DNA of 64,000 nucleotides from VXNE01 sp965200505. GTDB lineage: Bacteria; Pseudomonadota; Gammaproteobacteria; Pseudomonadales; Azotimanducaceae. The position numbers and the translations under genes are program-made. The notes beneath the pieces were generated by a model. That model worked only from the letters and a program-made list of their open reading frames with translations. It did not search any database and was not told the DNA's origin. This document shows, one piece after another, positions 44,381 through 53,649 of the stretch. Numbering within the stretch: position 1 is the first letter of the stretch; each line of letters begins with the position of its first letter. The stretch covers positions 992,001-1,056,000 of the forward strand of contig OZ241343.1 of NCBI GenBank assembly GCA_965200505.1. Reading direction: 5' to 3'.

Positions 44381-45247
44381 ATGAAAGATGTGGCCGGCAA
44401 GACGGCGTTCATCACCGGCGGCGCCAGCGGCATCGGCTTGGCCATGGCGCGTTCCTTCGCCGCGGCCGGCATGAAGGTGGCCATCGCGGACATCGAGGAA
44501 GGCGCGTTGGAGGCGGCCGTGGCAAGTCTCGCCCCGTCCAACGCCGACGTCATCCCGCTCCAAGTCGATGTGACCGATCGCGCCGCCATGGCCCGCGCCG
44601 CAGACGCCACCGAGTCCACATTCGGCAAGATGCATGTGGTGTGCAACAACGCCGGCGTGGCGGTGGGCGGCGCGACGGACGCCATGTCCTACCAAGACTG
44701 GGACTGGGTGGTGAACGTGAACTTGAACGGCGTCATCAACGGCACCCAAACCTTCATTGAGCGCATCAAGGCACACGGCGAAGGCGGCCACTTCGTCAAC
44801 ACCGCGTCGATGGCCGGCCACTTGGCCTTCGGCGGCTTGGGCGTGTACAACGCCACCAAGTTCGCGGTGGTGGGCATGTCCGAAGCGATGCGCACGGACT
44901 TGGCGCCCCACAACATCGGGGTTTCCGTGCTCTGCCCCGGCGTGGTGAACACCAACATCTTCGATTCCGGCCGCAACCGCCCGGCGGCGTTGCAGGCGGA
45001 AACGGACACCGCGGATCTCGCCAGTTTCCGCAGTGGCGAGGAAGGCCGCGAGACGCTGTTGGAGGAGATGCGGCGCAACGCCCTCGACCCGGCGCTGGTC
45101 GGCGACATGGTGCTGCACGGCATCATCGCAGACGAGGCTTACATCTTCACGCACCCAGAGTTCTCGGCGCAGGTGGCGGAGCGCCATCAGGCCATGTCCG
45201 AATCATTCGACCGTTGGCGCACATACCGGGAGTCCATTGACACTTGA
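44381..45247 (+). CDS. Short-chain dehydrogenase/reductase
   Basis: A 288-residue Rossmann oxidoreductase. The cofactor motif TGGASGIG, NNAGVA, and catalytic YNATK are visible, with Asp in IADIEEG favouring NAD(H). GAAGGGCAGG precedes the ATG at 44381. Its stop lies inside the start of the next (cupin) gene, so the two are probably co-translated. Substrate unknown. Confidence 0.92.
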   Translation: MKDVAGKTAFITGGASGIGLAMARSFAAAGMKVAIADIEEGALEAAVASLAPSNADVIPLQVDVTDRAAMARAADATESTFGKMHVVCNNAGVAVGGATDAMSYQDWDWVVNVNLNGVINGTQTFIERIKAHGEGGHFVNTASMAGHLAFGGLGVYNATKFAVVGMSEAMRTDLAPHNIGVSVLCPGVVNTNIFDSGRNRPAALQAETDTADLASFRSGEEGRETLLEEMRRNALDPALVGDMVLHGIIADEAYIFTHPEFSAQVAERHQAMSESFDRWRTYRESIDT

Positions 45248-45764
45248 CGGGGCGCTCAAGCCGGGCGGCTTCATCCCGGCGCTGGATGGCACCGAAGTCG
45301 ATGCCTTCCTGAACGCCACCGACGGGGTGCCGGGCGCGTTTGGCTCCGGTGCGCTTGGTGATGTGAGCGTGGCGGTGGGACGCTTGGCACCCGGTGTGCG
45401 CTCGGCCATTCACGCGCATCCAGTGGTGACCCAGCTCACCTATGTTGTCGCTGGACAACTGACAACGCGCACACAGGATGCCCAAGACGCGCCGCCACGC
45501 GAAGTGATCGTAAACCCGGGCGAAGCGCTGCTCACCGAACCCGGCAACCTGCTCGAATTGCGCAACGACGGCGACGAGGATGTGCGCACGCTCTATATCG
45601 TGACGCCGACCTATGTGGTGGAACGCGAAGGCGACCGCGTGATCTACGAGGACGCGGTGCTGTTGGAGGATTGGTGCGGGCCGCTTTCAGCAGCCACGCG
45701 AGCGAAGGCTAGGGAAGCGCGTGAAGCGGCGCTGGCGCGACTCGCACGACGTGGGGCAAGTTGA
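45237..45764 (+). CDS. Cupin-domain protein
   Basis: A 175-residue protein with a single beta-barrel cupin (IHAHPVVTQLTYVVAGQL, then PGEALLTEPGNLLELRN). The metal-binding His-x-His pair is in IHAHP. The best start is TTG at 45237, overlapping the SDR stop by 11 bases and preceded by GGGAG. It may act with the SDR on the same substrate. Confidence 0.75.
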   Translation: MTLDGALKPGGFIPALDGTEVDAFLNATDGVPGAFGSGALGDVSVAVGRLAPGVRSAIHAHPVVTQLTYVVAGQLTTRTQDAQDAPPREVIVNPGEALLTEPGNLLELRNDGDEDVRTLYIVTPTYVVEREGDRVIYEDAVLLEDWCGPLSAATRAKAREAREAALARLARRGAS

Positions 45765-45802
45765 AGTCGCCTCGCTGCCACGTTCCTACCCGATCTCGCC
45801 GC

Positions 45803-46378
45803 CTAAGCAGGCTGAAGAGATGGATGCGAAGGCAGCCTCCTGCCGAGTTCTGACGCCATCACAATCTGCACATCGCCGACGACCGCGCCCGCCAAGACGC
45901 TGCGAAGATCACCAAGTAACGCTCCCCGGATGTAATCAAGAGCTCTCGCCTGGTCGCCGTTGAGAGTGTCGCTAACGACCAACCAGAAATCCGTTTGCCC
46001 AGCAAGCGCTTGAATTTCCGCTTCATCCGTTAATCGGCGAGCCAGACGGCAGAGCACAAGTAAGGACCCATAGACCTTCAGCCTGTTCTCATGCTTCACG
46101 CCTCTAAGAATACGCTTGGTGACCTCGTCCGGCGACAGGGACGAATCGCGGCACTCTCTTCTGAGATTATCGATCTGTCGCAAGAGTTGCGTCTCTTCGA
46201 TCAGTACCATTCTCCCAGTGCCATCGAAAGTAACGTAGTCGCAGCAGTTACAAGTCCCCAATCCCGCCACAATCCTCATGTCGGGCGATCCACCATCCAT
46301 GCGATAGGCGTTGCAGCCGGGCTGCACCCTTGCCCGGTTTGCCTCCACTGGTTCCATGAAGCTCTCGAGTCGGGTCAC
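45803..46378 (-). CDS. Unknown partner of the AAA15 ATPase
   Basis: A 191-residue protein whose ATG overlaps the ATPase stop as ATGA. Residues 30-63 read TCNCCDYVTFD then VLIEET, a layout like a PD-(D/E)xK core (Asp47, Glu61) but without the lysine. It has four cysteines in a short stretch (Cys22, 43, 45, 46) and a helical C-terminus. I do not recognise the family. Small effector subunits in this position are common in ATPase-nuclease anti-phage pairs, so an effector role is inferred. Confidence 0.55.
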   Translation of the reverse strand: MTRLESFMEPVEANRARVQPGCNAYRMDGGSPDMRIVAGLGTCNCCDYVTFDGTGRMVLIEETQLLRQIDNLRRECRDSSLSPDEVTKRILRGVKHENRLKVYGSLLVLCRLARRLTDEAEIQALAGQTDFWLVVSDTLNGDQARALDYIRGALLGDLRSVLAGAVVGDVQIVMASELGRRLPSHPSLQPA

Positions 46379-47700
46379 GGCAGATCCAAGAACAAATCGA
46401 GGAACGGCTTGGTCAGATCTTGCTTAATCTGCTCGATCCGGATGTCCAGAGGATCATCGCTTTGCTCCGGATTCGGAAAGCGGTTCAGCGCAACGAACCG
46501 CGCATCTTCTGGGTTCTTCTTCACCCGCACTTCCAGCCATTTCAGGATGTCGACGCTATGCGTCGCAATAACGACTTTGACGCCGCCTTTAGCTAGTTCA
46601 AATAGGGCCTTGGACATCACAACCTGCCAGCCTGGATGGAGATGCGCCTCAGGTTCGTCGATGAATAGCATTGTCCCCCGGTCAATCACCTTGCGATCGA
46701 TCAGCGCCGCGAGAATACCTATGTTTGCGACGCCGGCAGACGCGGTTTGGAGCGGATAGCTTCTTCCCGCCTCCTCGAACGCCATCTCGCCACGATCGGA
46801 AACTGAAATCCTTCCATTGATGACATCCTGTCCCGTAAGGATGTCGCAGACGCCTGGGTAGGCGACCTCGCCCGAATACTCGAAAGTGAGGCTGTCGGCG
46901 AGATCATAGAAGTAGCCCGGTACGCCGGTCAGCGTATGTCGGCTGCGGTCTCGAGACGTGATCCGCGCTGGCCCAAGGAACTGGAGCGCCCTAAACAGCT
47001 TCCAATATACGGGAGACTCGAGGTAGATGAGGTTCGATGCCAAGCCTATGGCCTCAAGCGCGTCCGCCCCCGGCACAAGTTCGACGCCGCTATCCGAAAC
47101 GGTGATATGGAGCACATCATCGAGGTCAACCTGCATGGTTTCACCCCCGATTCCCTTGAGCATTTCTATCTCCGATACCTGAAAGTTCTGGATCAAGTTC
47201 TGCTCAGTTCGATACCTCAACTCGGCCAAGGCAAAGGCACTTGGATCCTCAAAGTCATCGATCCACGTCTTCAAGTTATCGAAGGGAACACGCAACTCTT
47301 GGTCCGTGGTATCAGCCCCAATGCGTCTCCCTGCTCGCTCGCTCCACCTCTTCGCTTCATCCAATGCGTCGGCCAACTGCGCGATGATGTGATCCAGCGG
47401 TTCATCGTTCCTAGAGTAGGAAGATGCAATCTTCGTTACTCTGTCCGCCAAAAGGCGCAATTCTTGGTCGATCGCAGGCGGGCCGTGACGAAGCTGCCTT
47501 ACCTCACGCCGAAAAGACAACGCCAAACGGGCAAGCCTCTCGTGCGTCAAGTCTGCGTTCAGCGCATTGAAGACAGAGTAGAGCAGTTTGGAGACGAAGC
47601 TCTTCCCGGTGTTGTTTGGCCCAGCGAATACCGTGAAGTCACCGATGCACAGCTCTCCGCGCTCGATCTTGCCGAAGTTGTCGATCTTTAGGGTGTACAT
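46375..47700 (-). CDS. AAA15/OLD-type ATPase
   Basis: A 441-residue SMC-like/ABC ATPase. Walker A GPNNTGKS (27-34), a signature-like SAGVANIG (about 321-328), Walker B TMLFIDEPEAHLHP (about 343-356) and ATHSVDIL (379-386) are typical of AAA15/AAA21 ATPases found in OLD, PARIS and Septu-like systems. No TOPRIM domain is present in this chain. The frame opens farther upstream, but the fold begins at the ATG at 47700. Codons are more AT-rich than in the flanking metabolic genes. Confidence 0.82.
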   Translation of the reverse strand: MYTLKIDNFGKIERGELCIGDFTVFAGPNNTGKSFVSKLLYSVFNALNADLTHERLARLALSFRREVRQLRHGPPAIDQELRLLADRVTKIASSYSRNDEPLDHIIAQLADALDEAKRWSERAGRRIGADTTDQELRVPFDNLKTWIDDFEDPSAFALAELRYRTEQNLIQNFQVSEIEMLKGIGGETMQVDLDDVLHITVSDSGVELVPGADALEAIGLASNLIYLESPVYWKLFRALQFLGPARITSRDRSRHTLTGVPGYFYDLADSLTFEYSGEVAYPGVCDILTGQDVINGRISVSDRGEMAFEEAGRSYPLQTASAGVANIGILAALIDRKVIDRGTMLFIDEPEAHLHPGWQVVMSKALFELAKGGVKVVIATHSVDILKWLEVRVKKNPEDARFVALNRFPNPEQSDDPLDIRIEQIKQDLTKPFLDLFLDLP

Positions 47701-47896
47701 CTGCCTAGCCTCGAAGCTCCGTGTCTGCGGGTCAACGCCATCGAAGCACAAGCGGTTGACATCTGGTGAGGCTGCCAGCCTATCACACTGGCGAGGGAGC
47801 GAACCGGCTGTGGAGGCTCGGAGCGCACGGCCACCTGGACGGTGGCGCACCCAAGACTAACCCGACCGTTCAGGCCACCTAAATCGCGTCGGCCGA

Positions 47897-48679
47897 TCAG
47901 CAAATCTCGATCAGCGCGTCCAGCACCTCGTTTGGGCGTTCGGCGAGCATGGCGTGGCCGGAACCCGCCAGCGTGACGACGCGCGCCTCGGGCAGGGACT
48001 TCGCCACGTCAAGGCCGGCGCGCATCGGCGTCATGCGGTCCGCTTCGCCCGCGATCACCAGCGCCGGCACCCGCACTGGCCCCACGGACTCGGCGTCGAA
48101 AGCGTTGCAAGCGGCGAGGTCTGCATGGAAGACGCCCGGACCGGCGCGTTCGATGAGGCGCTCGCCGGCGCCGAGCAACCAGATGCCCGGGTTCGGGTTG
48201 CCGCCCAAGGTGGCGCCGGGGCTGTGGCTCCAGGTGTTGACCATGTCGATGGCAGCGTGGTCATCGTCCTCCGCTGCCGCAAGCAGCGCATCGGCGACGG
48301 GCATCGGGATGGACGTGCCGAGCAACGCGAGGGCCCGGCATCGCTCAGGATGGTCCGCGGCGAAGCGATAGGCGGCGAGCGACCCCATGCTGTGGCCCAC
48401 CACCGCCGCCTGCGCGACGCCCAGCGCATCACACACATCAACCAGCCACGCGCTCATGGCCTCGATGCGCGGGAGCGGTGGCCCCTCGGATCGGCCATGC
48501 CCTGGCAGATCGACGGTCAGCACCCGATGGCCTTGGCGCGCGAAGTAACGGCTCGGCAACACCCACACGGTGTGATCCATCCCGGCGCCATGCACGAACA
48601 TCACCGTCGGCGCGTCCGCTGCCGGAGCGCCGGAGCCAGTGCCCGCGAACGCCCGCTTGCCACCCACCTCGAACCTCAT
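47897..48679 (-). CDS. Alpha/beta hydrolase
   Basis: A 260-residue hydrolase with VMFVHGAGMDHTVW, the DLPGHGRSEGP block, nucleophile elbow VVGHSMGSLAA, and late Asp and His (AGEADRMTP, GSGHAMLAERP). Its start overlaps the metY stop, so it is likely in one operon with metY. It is too short and lacks the motifs to be a homoserine acetyltransferase. Substrate unknown. Confidence 0.87.
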   Translation of the reverse strand: MRFEVGGKRAFAGTGSGAPAADAPTVMFVHGAGMDHTVWVLPSRYFARQGHRVLTVDLPGHGRSEGPPLPRIEAMSAWLVDVCDALGVAQAAVVGHSMGSLAAYRFAADHPERCRALALLGTSIPMPVADALLAAAEDDDHAAIDMVNTWSHSPGATLGGNPNPGIWLLGAGERLIERAGPGVFHADLAACNAFDAESVGPVRVPALVIAGEADRMTPMRAGLDVAKSLPEARVVTLAGSGHAMLAERPNEVLDALIEIC

Positions 48680-50028
48680 GACGCGGCGACTGCCTTGGCG
48701 GCTGTGGGCGCCGTTTTGGGTGCGCGTTGCGAGCGCTTCAACGCGCGGTTCAGGTCATCAATGAGGTCTGCGGCATCCTCCAAGCCCACGGAAAGCCGCA
48801 CCAGCCCTTCCCCGATGCCGGCCGCGGCAAGGGCGTCGGCGTCCATGCGGTGGTGCGTGGTGCTGGCCGGATGGATGACCAAGGACTTCGCGTCGCCCAC
48901 GTTGGCCAAGTGCGAAAACAGCGACAAGCCCTCGATGAAGCGGCGGCCGGCAGCGCGCCCGCCCTTGATATGGAAGCCGAACACGGCACCGGCGCCGCGT
49001 GGCAGCAGGCGTTTGGCCAATTCGTGGTCTGGGTGGCTCGCAAGACCCGGATAGCCCACGCTCTCCACCGCGTCTTGCCCGGCCAAGAACTCCGCCACCG
49101 CAACCGCGTTGGCGACATGTCGCTCCATGCGCAATGGCAAGGTCTCGAGCCCTTGCAGGATGTGGAACGCCGTGGTGGGCGCCATGCAGGCGCCGAAATC
49201 GCGGATGCCCTCCTTGCGCGCCCGCGTGATGAAGGCTTGCGGGCCGAACTCCTCGGCGAACGTGAGGTCATGGAAGCCGGCGTAGGGTTCCGTCAGCGTG
49301 GGGAAGCGCTCCGACGCCTCCCAATCGAAGGTGCCGCCATCCACCACCAAACCGCCGATGACGACGCCGTGGCCGCTCAAGAACTTCGTCGCCGAGTGCA
49401 TCACGAGGTCCGCGCCGAGCTCGAACGGCTTGCAGAGCCACGGCGTGGTGAAGGTGGAGTCGATGAGGAGCGGCATGGCGGCGGCATGGGCGGCCGCGGC
49501 GACGGCGGGAATGTCCAGCACTTCAAGGCCGGGGTTGCCCAGCGTCTCGCCGAACATCAGCTTCGTGTTCGGCCGCACCGCCGCGGCGAAGGCTTCAGGA
49601 GCGCGCGGATCGACGAACGTCGTCTCGATGCCAAACCGCGGCAGCGTATATTCCAAGAGATTGTGCGAACCGCCATACAGGGAGCGCGACGCGACGATGT
49701 GATCCCCCGCCGAGCAGATGGTGGCGATGGCGAGATGCAGCGCCGCTTGGCCACTCGCCACCGCAATCGCGCCAACCCCGCCTTCCAACGCGCTCACGCG
49801 CTCCTCGAGCACCGCGTTGGTGGGATTCGAGAGGCGCGAATACACATGGCCGGCACGCTCGATGTTGAAGAGCCCGACCGCGTGGTCCGTATCCGGGAAC
49901 ACGAAGGACGCGCTTTGATAGATGGGCGTGGCACGAGCGCCGGTGGCCGGATCCGGCGCTTGCCCCGCGTGCAGCGCCAAGGTGTCGAAGCCGGTGCTTC
50001 GGGGGGCGCGGTGTTGTCGGTTTGGCAT
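48676..50028 (-). CDS. metY: O-acetylhomoserine sulfhydrylase
   Basis: A 450-residue PLP enzyme of the Cys/Met metabolism class, joining sulfide or methanethiol to O-acetylhomoserine. It has TPIYQSASFVFPDTDHAV, YSRLSNPTNAVLEERV, and the PLP lysine block HSATKFLSGHG, with LVRLSVGLED near the end. Length and motifs favour MetY over cystathionine enzymes. The start at 50028 has GAAGAGA upstream; longer frames are possible. Confidence 0.88.
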   Translation of the reverse strand: MPNRQHRAPRSTGFDTLALHAGQAPDPATGARATPIYQSASFVFPDTDHAVGLFNIERAGHVYSRLSNPTNAVLEERVSALEGGVGAIAVASGQAALHLAIATICSAGDHIVASRSLYGGSHNLLEYTLPRFGIETTFVDPRAPEAFAAAVRPNTKLMFGETLGNPGLEVLDIPAVAAAAHAAAMPLLIDSTFTTPWLCKPFELGADLVMHSATKFLSGHGVVIGGLVVDGGTFDWEASERFPTLTEPYAGFHDLTFAEEFGPQAFITRARKEGIRDFGACMAPTTAFHILQGLETLPLRMERHVANAVAVAEFLAGQDAVESVGYPGLASHPDHELAKRLLPRGAGAVFGFHIKGGRAAGRRFIEGLSLFSHLANVGDAKSLVIHPASTTHHRMDADALAAAGIGEGLVRLSVGLEDAADLIDDLNRALKRSQRAPKTAPTAAKAVAAS

Positions 50029-50259
50029 GGTCTCTTCGGATGCGAGCGTCAATGCGATGGTAGCCGACTGGGCCCGGCAGGGGGACGTGGGCGCTCGCGT
50101 CGAGTGCCAACCGGCGAGCCGTCCGCGATAAGGCCGCCCCGCGTGGCCGCCGCCATTCAGACCTCATGGCGATTGACCTGCTAAGCTTCACTCGGCGACC
50201 ATCGCCGACGTCGATGCCAACCACGGCACCACTGGCGGCCATCGACCCACGACAAAGAG

Positions 50260-51465
50260 ATGACAGCAGCTATCCGCCAAGTCGAACGCGTGTCCGCGCA
50301 TCCGCTCGGTCGTTCGCTCCCACTGTTCGGGGGCACGTCTCCACCCAGTGGCGCCCCCGACGCCCCCAACCTCGAAGATCCGAACTATCTCTGCCGGCAG
50401 CTCATCACCTACATCGGCAACAAACGCGCCTTGCTCGTCCCCATTGGTCAAGCGGTGCAAGCGGTGAAGCGGCGGTTAAACAAGAAGAAGCTGCGCGCGT
50501 TCGATGTCTTCAGTGGCTCCGGCGTCGTCTCCCGCTATCTGAAGGCCCATGCCTCGTACCTCGCGACCAACGACATCGAAGACTATGCGACCGTCATCTC
50601 CCAATGCTACCTCCGCAACCGAACGACACTGGATTTCGTCAAGCTCGCGGAGACGATCGACGATCTCAATGCCAGAGTGGAATCCGAGCGCCTGCCACGA
50701 GGGTTCATCGAGGAGCTCTATGCGCCCGACGATGAAGACGCCATAGCGTCCAATGATCGGGTGTTCTATACGATCAGAAACGCCCGACGGCTCGACAACT
50801 ACAGGCGCTTGATAAACGAGGCCTCCCTTGACCATAGAGAGCCACTCCTCGCATCCTTACTGCATAAGGCATCCGTGCATGCGAACAACGCCGGTGTTTT
50901 CAAGGGATTCTACAAGAACCGAAAAACTGGCGTCGGGCAGTATGGTGGGACTTCATCCGATGCCTTGACGAGAATCCGAGGATTGATCGAACTGGAACTA
51001 CCCGTCCTGAGCAGGTTTGAGTGCGATTACGCTGTACATCAAGGTCACGCCAACGACGTCGTCCGTGGCATCGAGGACCTCGACTTGGCCTATATTGACC
51101 CGCCCTACAACCAGCATCCCTACGGTTCCAACTACTTCATGCTGAATCTCCTCGTACACTACGAGAGGCCCCACGAGATAAGCCGCGTGTCGGGGATACC
51201 GGTTGACTGGCAGCGGTCCGGATACAATGTTCGCTCAAGATCCCTGCCATTGTTGAACGACTTGGTGGATGGCCTCGACGCACGTTTTCTGCTCGTGTCC
51301 TTCAATGACGAAGGCTTCATCACGCCAGACGACATGCGCGCCATCCTGTCTCGGCATGGCTCCGTGCGAACATTCGAGACGCGCTACAACACCTACCGGG
51401 GTAGCAGGAATCTGAGGAAGCGCACCATTCACGTCACGGAGCATCTATTCTTGGTGGAGAGATAG
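50260..51465 (+). CDS. DNA adenine methyltransferase of an EcoRI-family RM system
   Basis: A 401-residue N6-adenine methyltransferase with motif I FDVFSGSGVVSRYL (81 onwards) before motif IV YIDPPYNQHPYGS (DPPY 280-283), an alpha/D12-like order. It opens with YIGNKRALL typical of this class. It does not resemble M.EcoRI in the parts I can recall. It ends two bases before the restriction gene and should protect the same site. AT-rich codons suggest transfer. Confidence 0.85.
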   Translation: MTAAIRQVERVSAHPLGRSLPLFGGTSPPSGAPDAPNLEDPNYLCRQLITYIGNKRALLVPIGQAVQAVKRRLNKKKLRAFDVFSGSGVVSRYLKAHASYLATNDIEDYATVISQCYLRNRTTLDFVKLAETIDDLNARVESERLPRGFIEELYAPDDEDAIASNDRVFYTIRNARRLDNYRRLINEASLDHREPLLASLLHKASVHANNAGVFKGFYKNRKTGVGQYGGTSSDALTRIRGLIELELPVLSRFECDYAVHQGHANDVVRGIEDLDLAYIDPPYNQHPYGSNYFMLNLLVHYERPHEISRVSGIPVDWQRSGYNVRSRSLPLLNDLVDGLDARFLLVSFNDEGFITPDDMRAILSRHGSVRTFETRYNTYRGSRNLRKRTIHVTEHLFLVER

Positions 51466-51467
51466 GC

Positions 51468-52184
51468 ATGGCTCGGAAGACGCAGCTTCGCCAACAGCGG
51501 ACCGGCACTGTCATCAATGCCACGTCCAAGCAACAGGAAACCGAGCTGGTGAAGGCTCTTGAACAAACAGCTTCCTACTTGGACGGCAAGTTCGCTGGCG
51601 TGGAGTTTCGCCACTCAAAAACATGGTACTTATCCGACATCGTTCGCGACCTTCGATCAACATACGAGGGCATGGACTTCCATTGTCACTTTGACAACAC
51701 TTCGATTCGACCTGATGGGGGCTTTCTCTGCCTCAGAGCAAGCGGAGGCGACGAGTCAATGTATCCCATTTTGATCTCGGAAGTGAAGAACCAAGGAACC
51801 AACGATCAGAGGATACGGGAGGGCCTGAAAAGGCAGGCCAAGGGCAACGCAATCGAGCGCTTGGGCAAGAATGTCATCGGGCTTCGCACGGCATTGATGC
51901 GCGAGAGCATTTTCCCTTTCGTGTGTTTTGGTTATGGGTGCGACTTCGAGGAAGACTCGTCGATCCTAGACCGCGTGTCAACCATCGCCATGTTCGGGAA
52001 CCTTAATACCACATATCTTCACAACGGCGGGCCCGATGGCCGGTTCAATCGCGGGAGCTTCTACTTTCGCCCCGATCAGTGGGGTGTGGGCGAAATGCTC
52101 GCAGTGATGACGGACATAGCCGAGCGCTCTGTGCTCTACTACTTCTCGAAGTATGGCGAGCGGCACTTCCGCTCCACGCCATAG
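51468..52184 (+). CDS. EcoRI-family restriction endonuclease
   Basis: A 238-residue endonuclease. IRPDGGFL (Asp83) and LISEVKNQG (Glu105, Lys107) match the EcoRI catalytic Asp91/Glu111/Lys113, and KGNAIERLGKN and ESIFPFVCF match the EcoRI AGNAIERSHKN and ESHFPYVLF blocks, including recognition-helix residues. Cleavage of GAATTC or a close relative is therefore likely but inferred. It is co-directional with the methylase and shares AT-rich codon use. Confidence 0.9.
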   Translation: MARKTQLRQQRTGTVINATSKQQETELVKALEQTASYLDGKFAGVEFRHSKTWYLSDIVRDLRSTYEGMDFHCHFDNTSIRPDGGFLCLRASGGDESMYPILISEVKNQGTNDQRIREGLKRQAKGNAIERLGKNVIGLRTALMRESIFPFVCFGYGCDFEEDSSILDRVSTIAMFGNLNTTYLHNGGPDGRFNRGSFYFRPDQWGVGEMLAVMTDIAERSVLYYFSKYGERHFRSTP

Positions 52185-52250
52185 GACGGCCGCCCCGCGA
52201 AGCCGGATGCGAACGTGCTCTTTGTAAGCGATGAGAGGACTGGAGGGGCC

Positions 52251-52409
52251 ATGATCGAAGTTGACACGCGTTCGAGGCGAAGACGCATCTCTCATCCCTG
52301 CTTAAAACGTGTCTCGCGGGGCGAAGAGGTGCGGATCCGCAGGAGAGGGCAACCGTTCGCCACTGCCTCGATAGGTCGCCTTGGCCCTACCTTCGTCAGC
52401 GCTGACTGA
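52251..52409 (+). CDS. Short Phd/YefM-like antitoxin ORF, orphan
   Basis: A 52-residue ORF that starts MIEVDTRSRRRRISH and continues RVSRGEEVRIRRRGQPFA, the layout of Phd-type antitoxins (GEEVxIxRxGxPxA). A strong GGAGGGG sits just before the ATG. Most of the first-strand EAK motif is lost and the C-terminal toxin-binding tail is missing, and no toxin follows. It may be a decayed antitoxin. Confidence 0.5.
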   Translation: MIEVDTRSRRRRISHPCLKRVSRGEEVRIRRRGQPFATASIGRLGPTFVSAD

Positions 52410-52572
52410 AGCCCGCCGAGACACCAAGCGTTCACCGGAGCATCGCTACCTTGGAGCCGCGCCCGCCAGCATGCTGATGCTGCGTTTCAAGCGGGTCCAA
52501 GAGAGGGGAACCCTGCTGGGGCCTTGCGGCGAGCCGGCAGGGAGAAATTGACCGCAAGTGTCGCGCCTTGGT

Positions 52573-53649
52573 TCACGAATCGCCGGAGTCGGAATCCTCA
52601 TTCGGTCTAGACTCTGGCGGGTCAAACTTCAATGTCTTATGCAGACGATCATAGTTGCCTTTGCCAATCTCTGGAAGACGCGGCTTATGGTCCCACTGTT
52701 TCATCATCCGTTTGGCAGAGATTACCTCTGGCCAATCCACTTTTTCCGTTAGCGTTTGCATTGCCAGATTTTTCAACTTCTCTCTGACGTGGTAGCGACG
52801 TCGCTCGATAGCTCTCTCCAAGAAATCTGGATGCCAAATCCATGGTTCCTTGCCCAACCGAACTATTCCTTGTACCAGACGAGAGAAAAGGTAGACCCCT
52901 ACGGTCACATACGGCCTGCCAACTTCGTGGTCGCGAGCAGCGTAGGCACCCCATCTCATATTCCGACGGTGCTCTTCTCCCGGCACGTCTCGTTCGTAAT
53001 ACACCGAGTCCGCTTTCCCTAGAAACTCCTTGAACGTGTGCTCCGGCATCTGCGCGAAGGGGGACGTTCCATCCGGCCGTACAAAAAGGTCTCTGAACGT
53101 CGAGTGATCCATTGTGTGCTCTTCTCCATCCGTGAGTCCGCCCATCAATGTCTCGGCGAATGGCCACTGATCTTGTCCATACATGCTGACAAGCAACTGG
53201 TCACCAATGTAAATGCTGATGACACCCTTATGTATGGCTTCCTGATACTTGTGCTCAAACGCCTTGCTCAAGTCCGGTCTATCTAACTCGTCAATGACTC
53301 GTGTATATAGACCAAGCAAGCTATGGCTCTTCAAGTCTCTTCTCAACGCCTTCTTGTCGATGCCAGGATATTCTCGTCCCATGATGCGATCTGCCCCTCG
53401 TGCGTACACAATCTGCATCGATAGCTCTAACGCCCTACCGGCATGGAACACAATCTGACCATCACACTCTCGCTTCTGAGCTTCTAAGCGACTAGAGCTA
53501 CCTGTCTTAGCCTTTCCCACGCCATGTAAGAGCAAGTCCCTTCTTGCTCGCTGCGTGAACATTTGCTCGATGTGTGCGTTGACGCTCTCCTCCATTGCGT
53601 CGATTTGGTCGGACCCGGCGCGACCTAGCGGGGTGTGGAAGGTCATCAT
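52573..53649 (-). CDS. Unknown protein downstream of the EcoRI-like system
   Basis: A 358-residue protein I do not recognise. It is rich in charged residues and predicted helical, with RKKAL-like basic stretches (IDKKALRRDLKSH), a REYPGIDKK block, and a hydrophilic C-terminal tail (PPESRPNEDSDSGDS). No membrane segment, P-loop or nuclease motif is evident. Codon use is clearly more AT-rich than in the flanking genes, so it probably arrived with the RM genes. It is convergent with them. Confidence 0.7.
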   Translation of the reverse strand: MMTFHTPLGRAGSDQIDAMEESVNAHIEQMFTQRARRDLLLHGVGKAKTGSSSRLEAQKRECDGQIVFHAGRALELSMQIVYARGADRIMGREYPGIDKKALRRDLKSHSLLGLYTRVIDELDRPDLSKAFEHKYQEAIHKGVISIYIGDQLLVSMYGQDQWPFAETLMGGLTDGEEHTMDHSTFRDLFVRPDGTSPFAQMPEHTFKEFLGKADSVYYERDVPGEEHRRNMRWGAYAARDHEVGRPYVTVGVYLFSRLVQGIVRLGKEPWIWHPDFLERAIERRRYHVREKLKNLAMQTLTEKVDWPEVISAKRMMKQWDHKPRLPEIGKGNYDRLHKTLKFDPPESRPNEDSDSGDS

